Source: Desulfobacteraceae bacterium UBA5623
GTDB taxonomy: Bacteria; Desulfobacterota; DSM-4660; Desulfatiglandales; Desulfatiglandaceae
DNA length: 13,266 nt
Direction of reading: 5' to 3'
Assembly: GCA_002424495.1 (NCBI GenBank)
Contig: DIKH01000308.1
Coordinates: forward strand, 6,204 to 19,469
Shown: one piece after another, positions 13,153 through 13,266 of the stretch
Position numbering within the stretch: position 1 is the first letter of the stretch
Layout of the letters: every line of letters begins with the position of its first letter
The notes under the pieces: model-generated
Told to the model about the DNA's origin: nothing
The model's database searches: none
What the model saw: only the letters and a program-made list of their open reading frames with translations
Made by a program: the position numbers and the translations under genes

Positions 13153-13266
13153 GACTGCACCAAAATCAAAACACAAATGCTGGCTAGACTGATGAGGGGC
13201 TAGAGGGACGGTAAAAATTCAAATATCTATATGGGCAATGAAGTTATTTAGTGCCCATCCAGAAAT
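13153..13266. other. Intergenic end of window with a short inverted repeat
   Basis: No gene seen. ATGGGCA (13231-13237) and TGCCCAT (13252-13258) form perfect 7-bp arms around a 14-nt loop. The loop is too large and the T-run absent for a convincing terminator; the element may continue past the edge. Confidence 0.35.

Overview
The window looks like the chromosome of a Gram-negative bacterium of medium GC content. It carries an RND efflux operon, a class A penicillin-binding protein of the PBP1B type, lipoproteins with clear lipoboxes, and secreted proteins with Sec signal peptides. The gene mix suggests a Desulfobacterota-type ('deltaproteobacterial') genome: an ECF sigma/anti-sigma pair, an LpoP-like lipoprotein beside PBP1B, a divergent adenine deaminase and heptad intergenic repeats. 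That placement is inference; no rRNA or other marker gene is present.

Layout. (1) 1-3148, minus strand: a TetR regulator, an RND periplasmic adaptor lipoprotein and the first ~393 residues of an AcrB/MexB-type RND pump form one operon that leaves the window at its left edge. A perfect 16-bp palindrome overlaps the -10 region upstream of the TetR gene, which fits self-repression. (2) 3320-5068, plus strand: a stand-alone adenine-deaminase-like amidohydrolase that has lost several family-typical residues. (3) 5131-7548, plus strand: an ECF sigma factor, a membrane protein in the anti-sigma position whose periplasmic part is an AMPK-beta/CBM48-like domain, a small lipoprotein that is essentially a second degenerate copy of that domain, and a secreted helical protein with a glycine-rich tail. 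The same bipartite promoter motif (TGTAACC-N13-TACGTTA) precedes both the sigma gene and the last gene, so the module appears self-regulated. (4) 7730-9250: a secreted multi-domain protein, followed by a strong hairpin. (5) 9578-12347: PBP1B, overlapped by a short TPR lipoprotein that resembles the PBP1B activator LpoP. (6) 12491-13152: a type II toxin-antitoxin pair (ribbon-helix-helix antitoxin and MazF/PemK toxin) with its own promoter.

How the parts may work together: regions 3 and 5 both concern the cell envelope. The most notable candidate system is the ECF sigma module, in which a carbohydrate-binding-type fold sits on the periplasmic side of the likely anti-sigma factor and recurs in a lipoprotein. 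This suggests sensing of a glycan or of a protein partner in the periplasm. Several intergenic gaps hold short 7-nt-period repeats (TTAGCNN and TTCAAGG types) resembling dispersed STRR-like elements. No tRNA, rRNA, CRISPR array or insertion sequence was seen.
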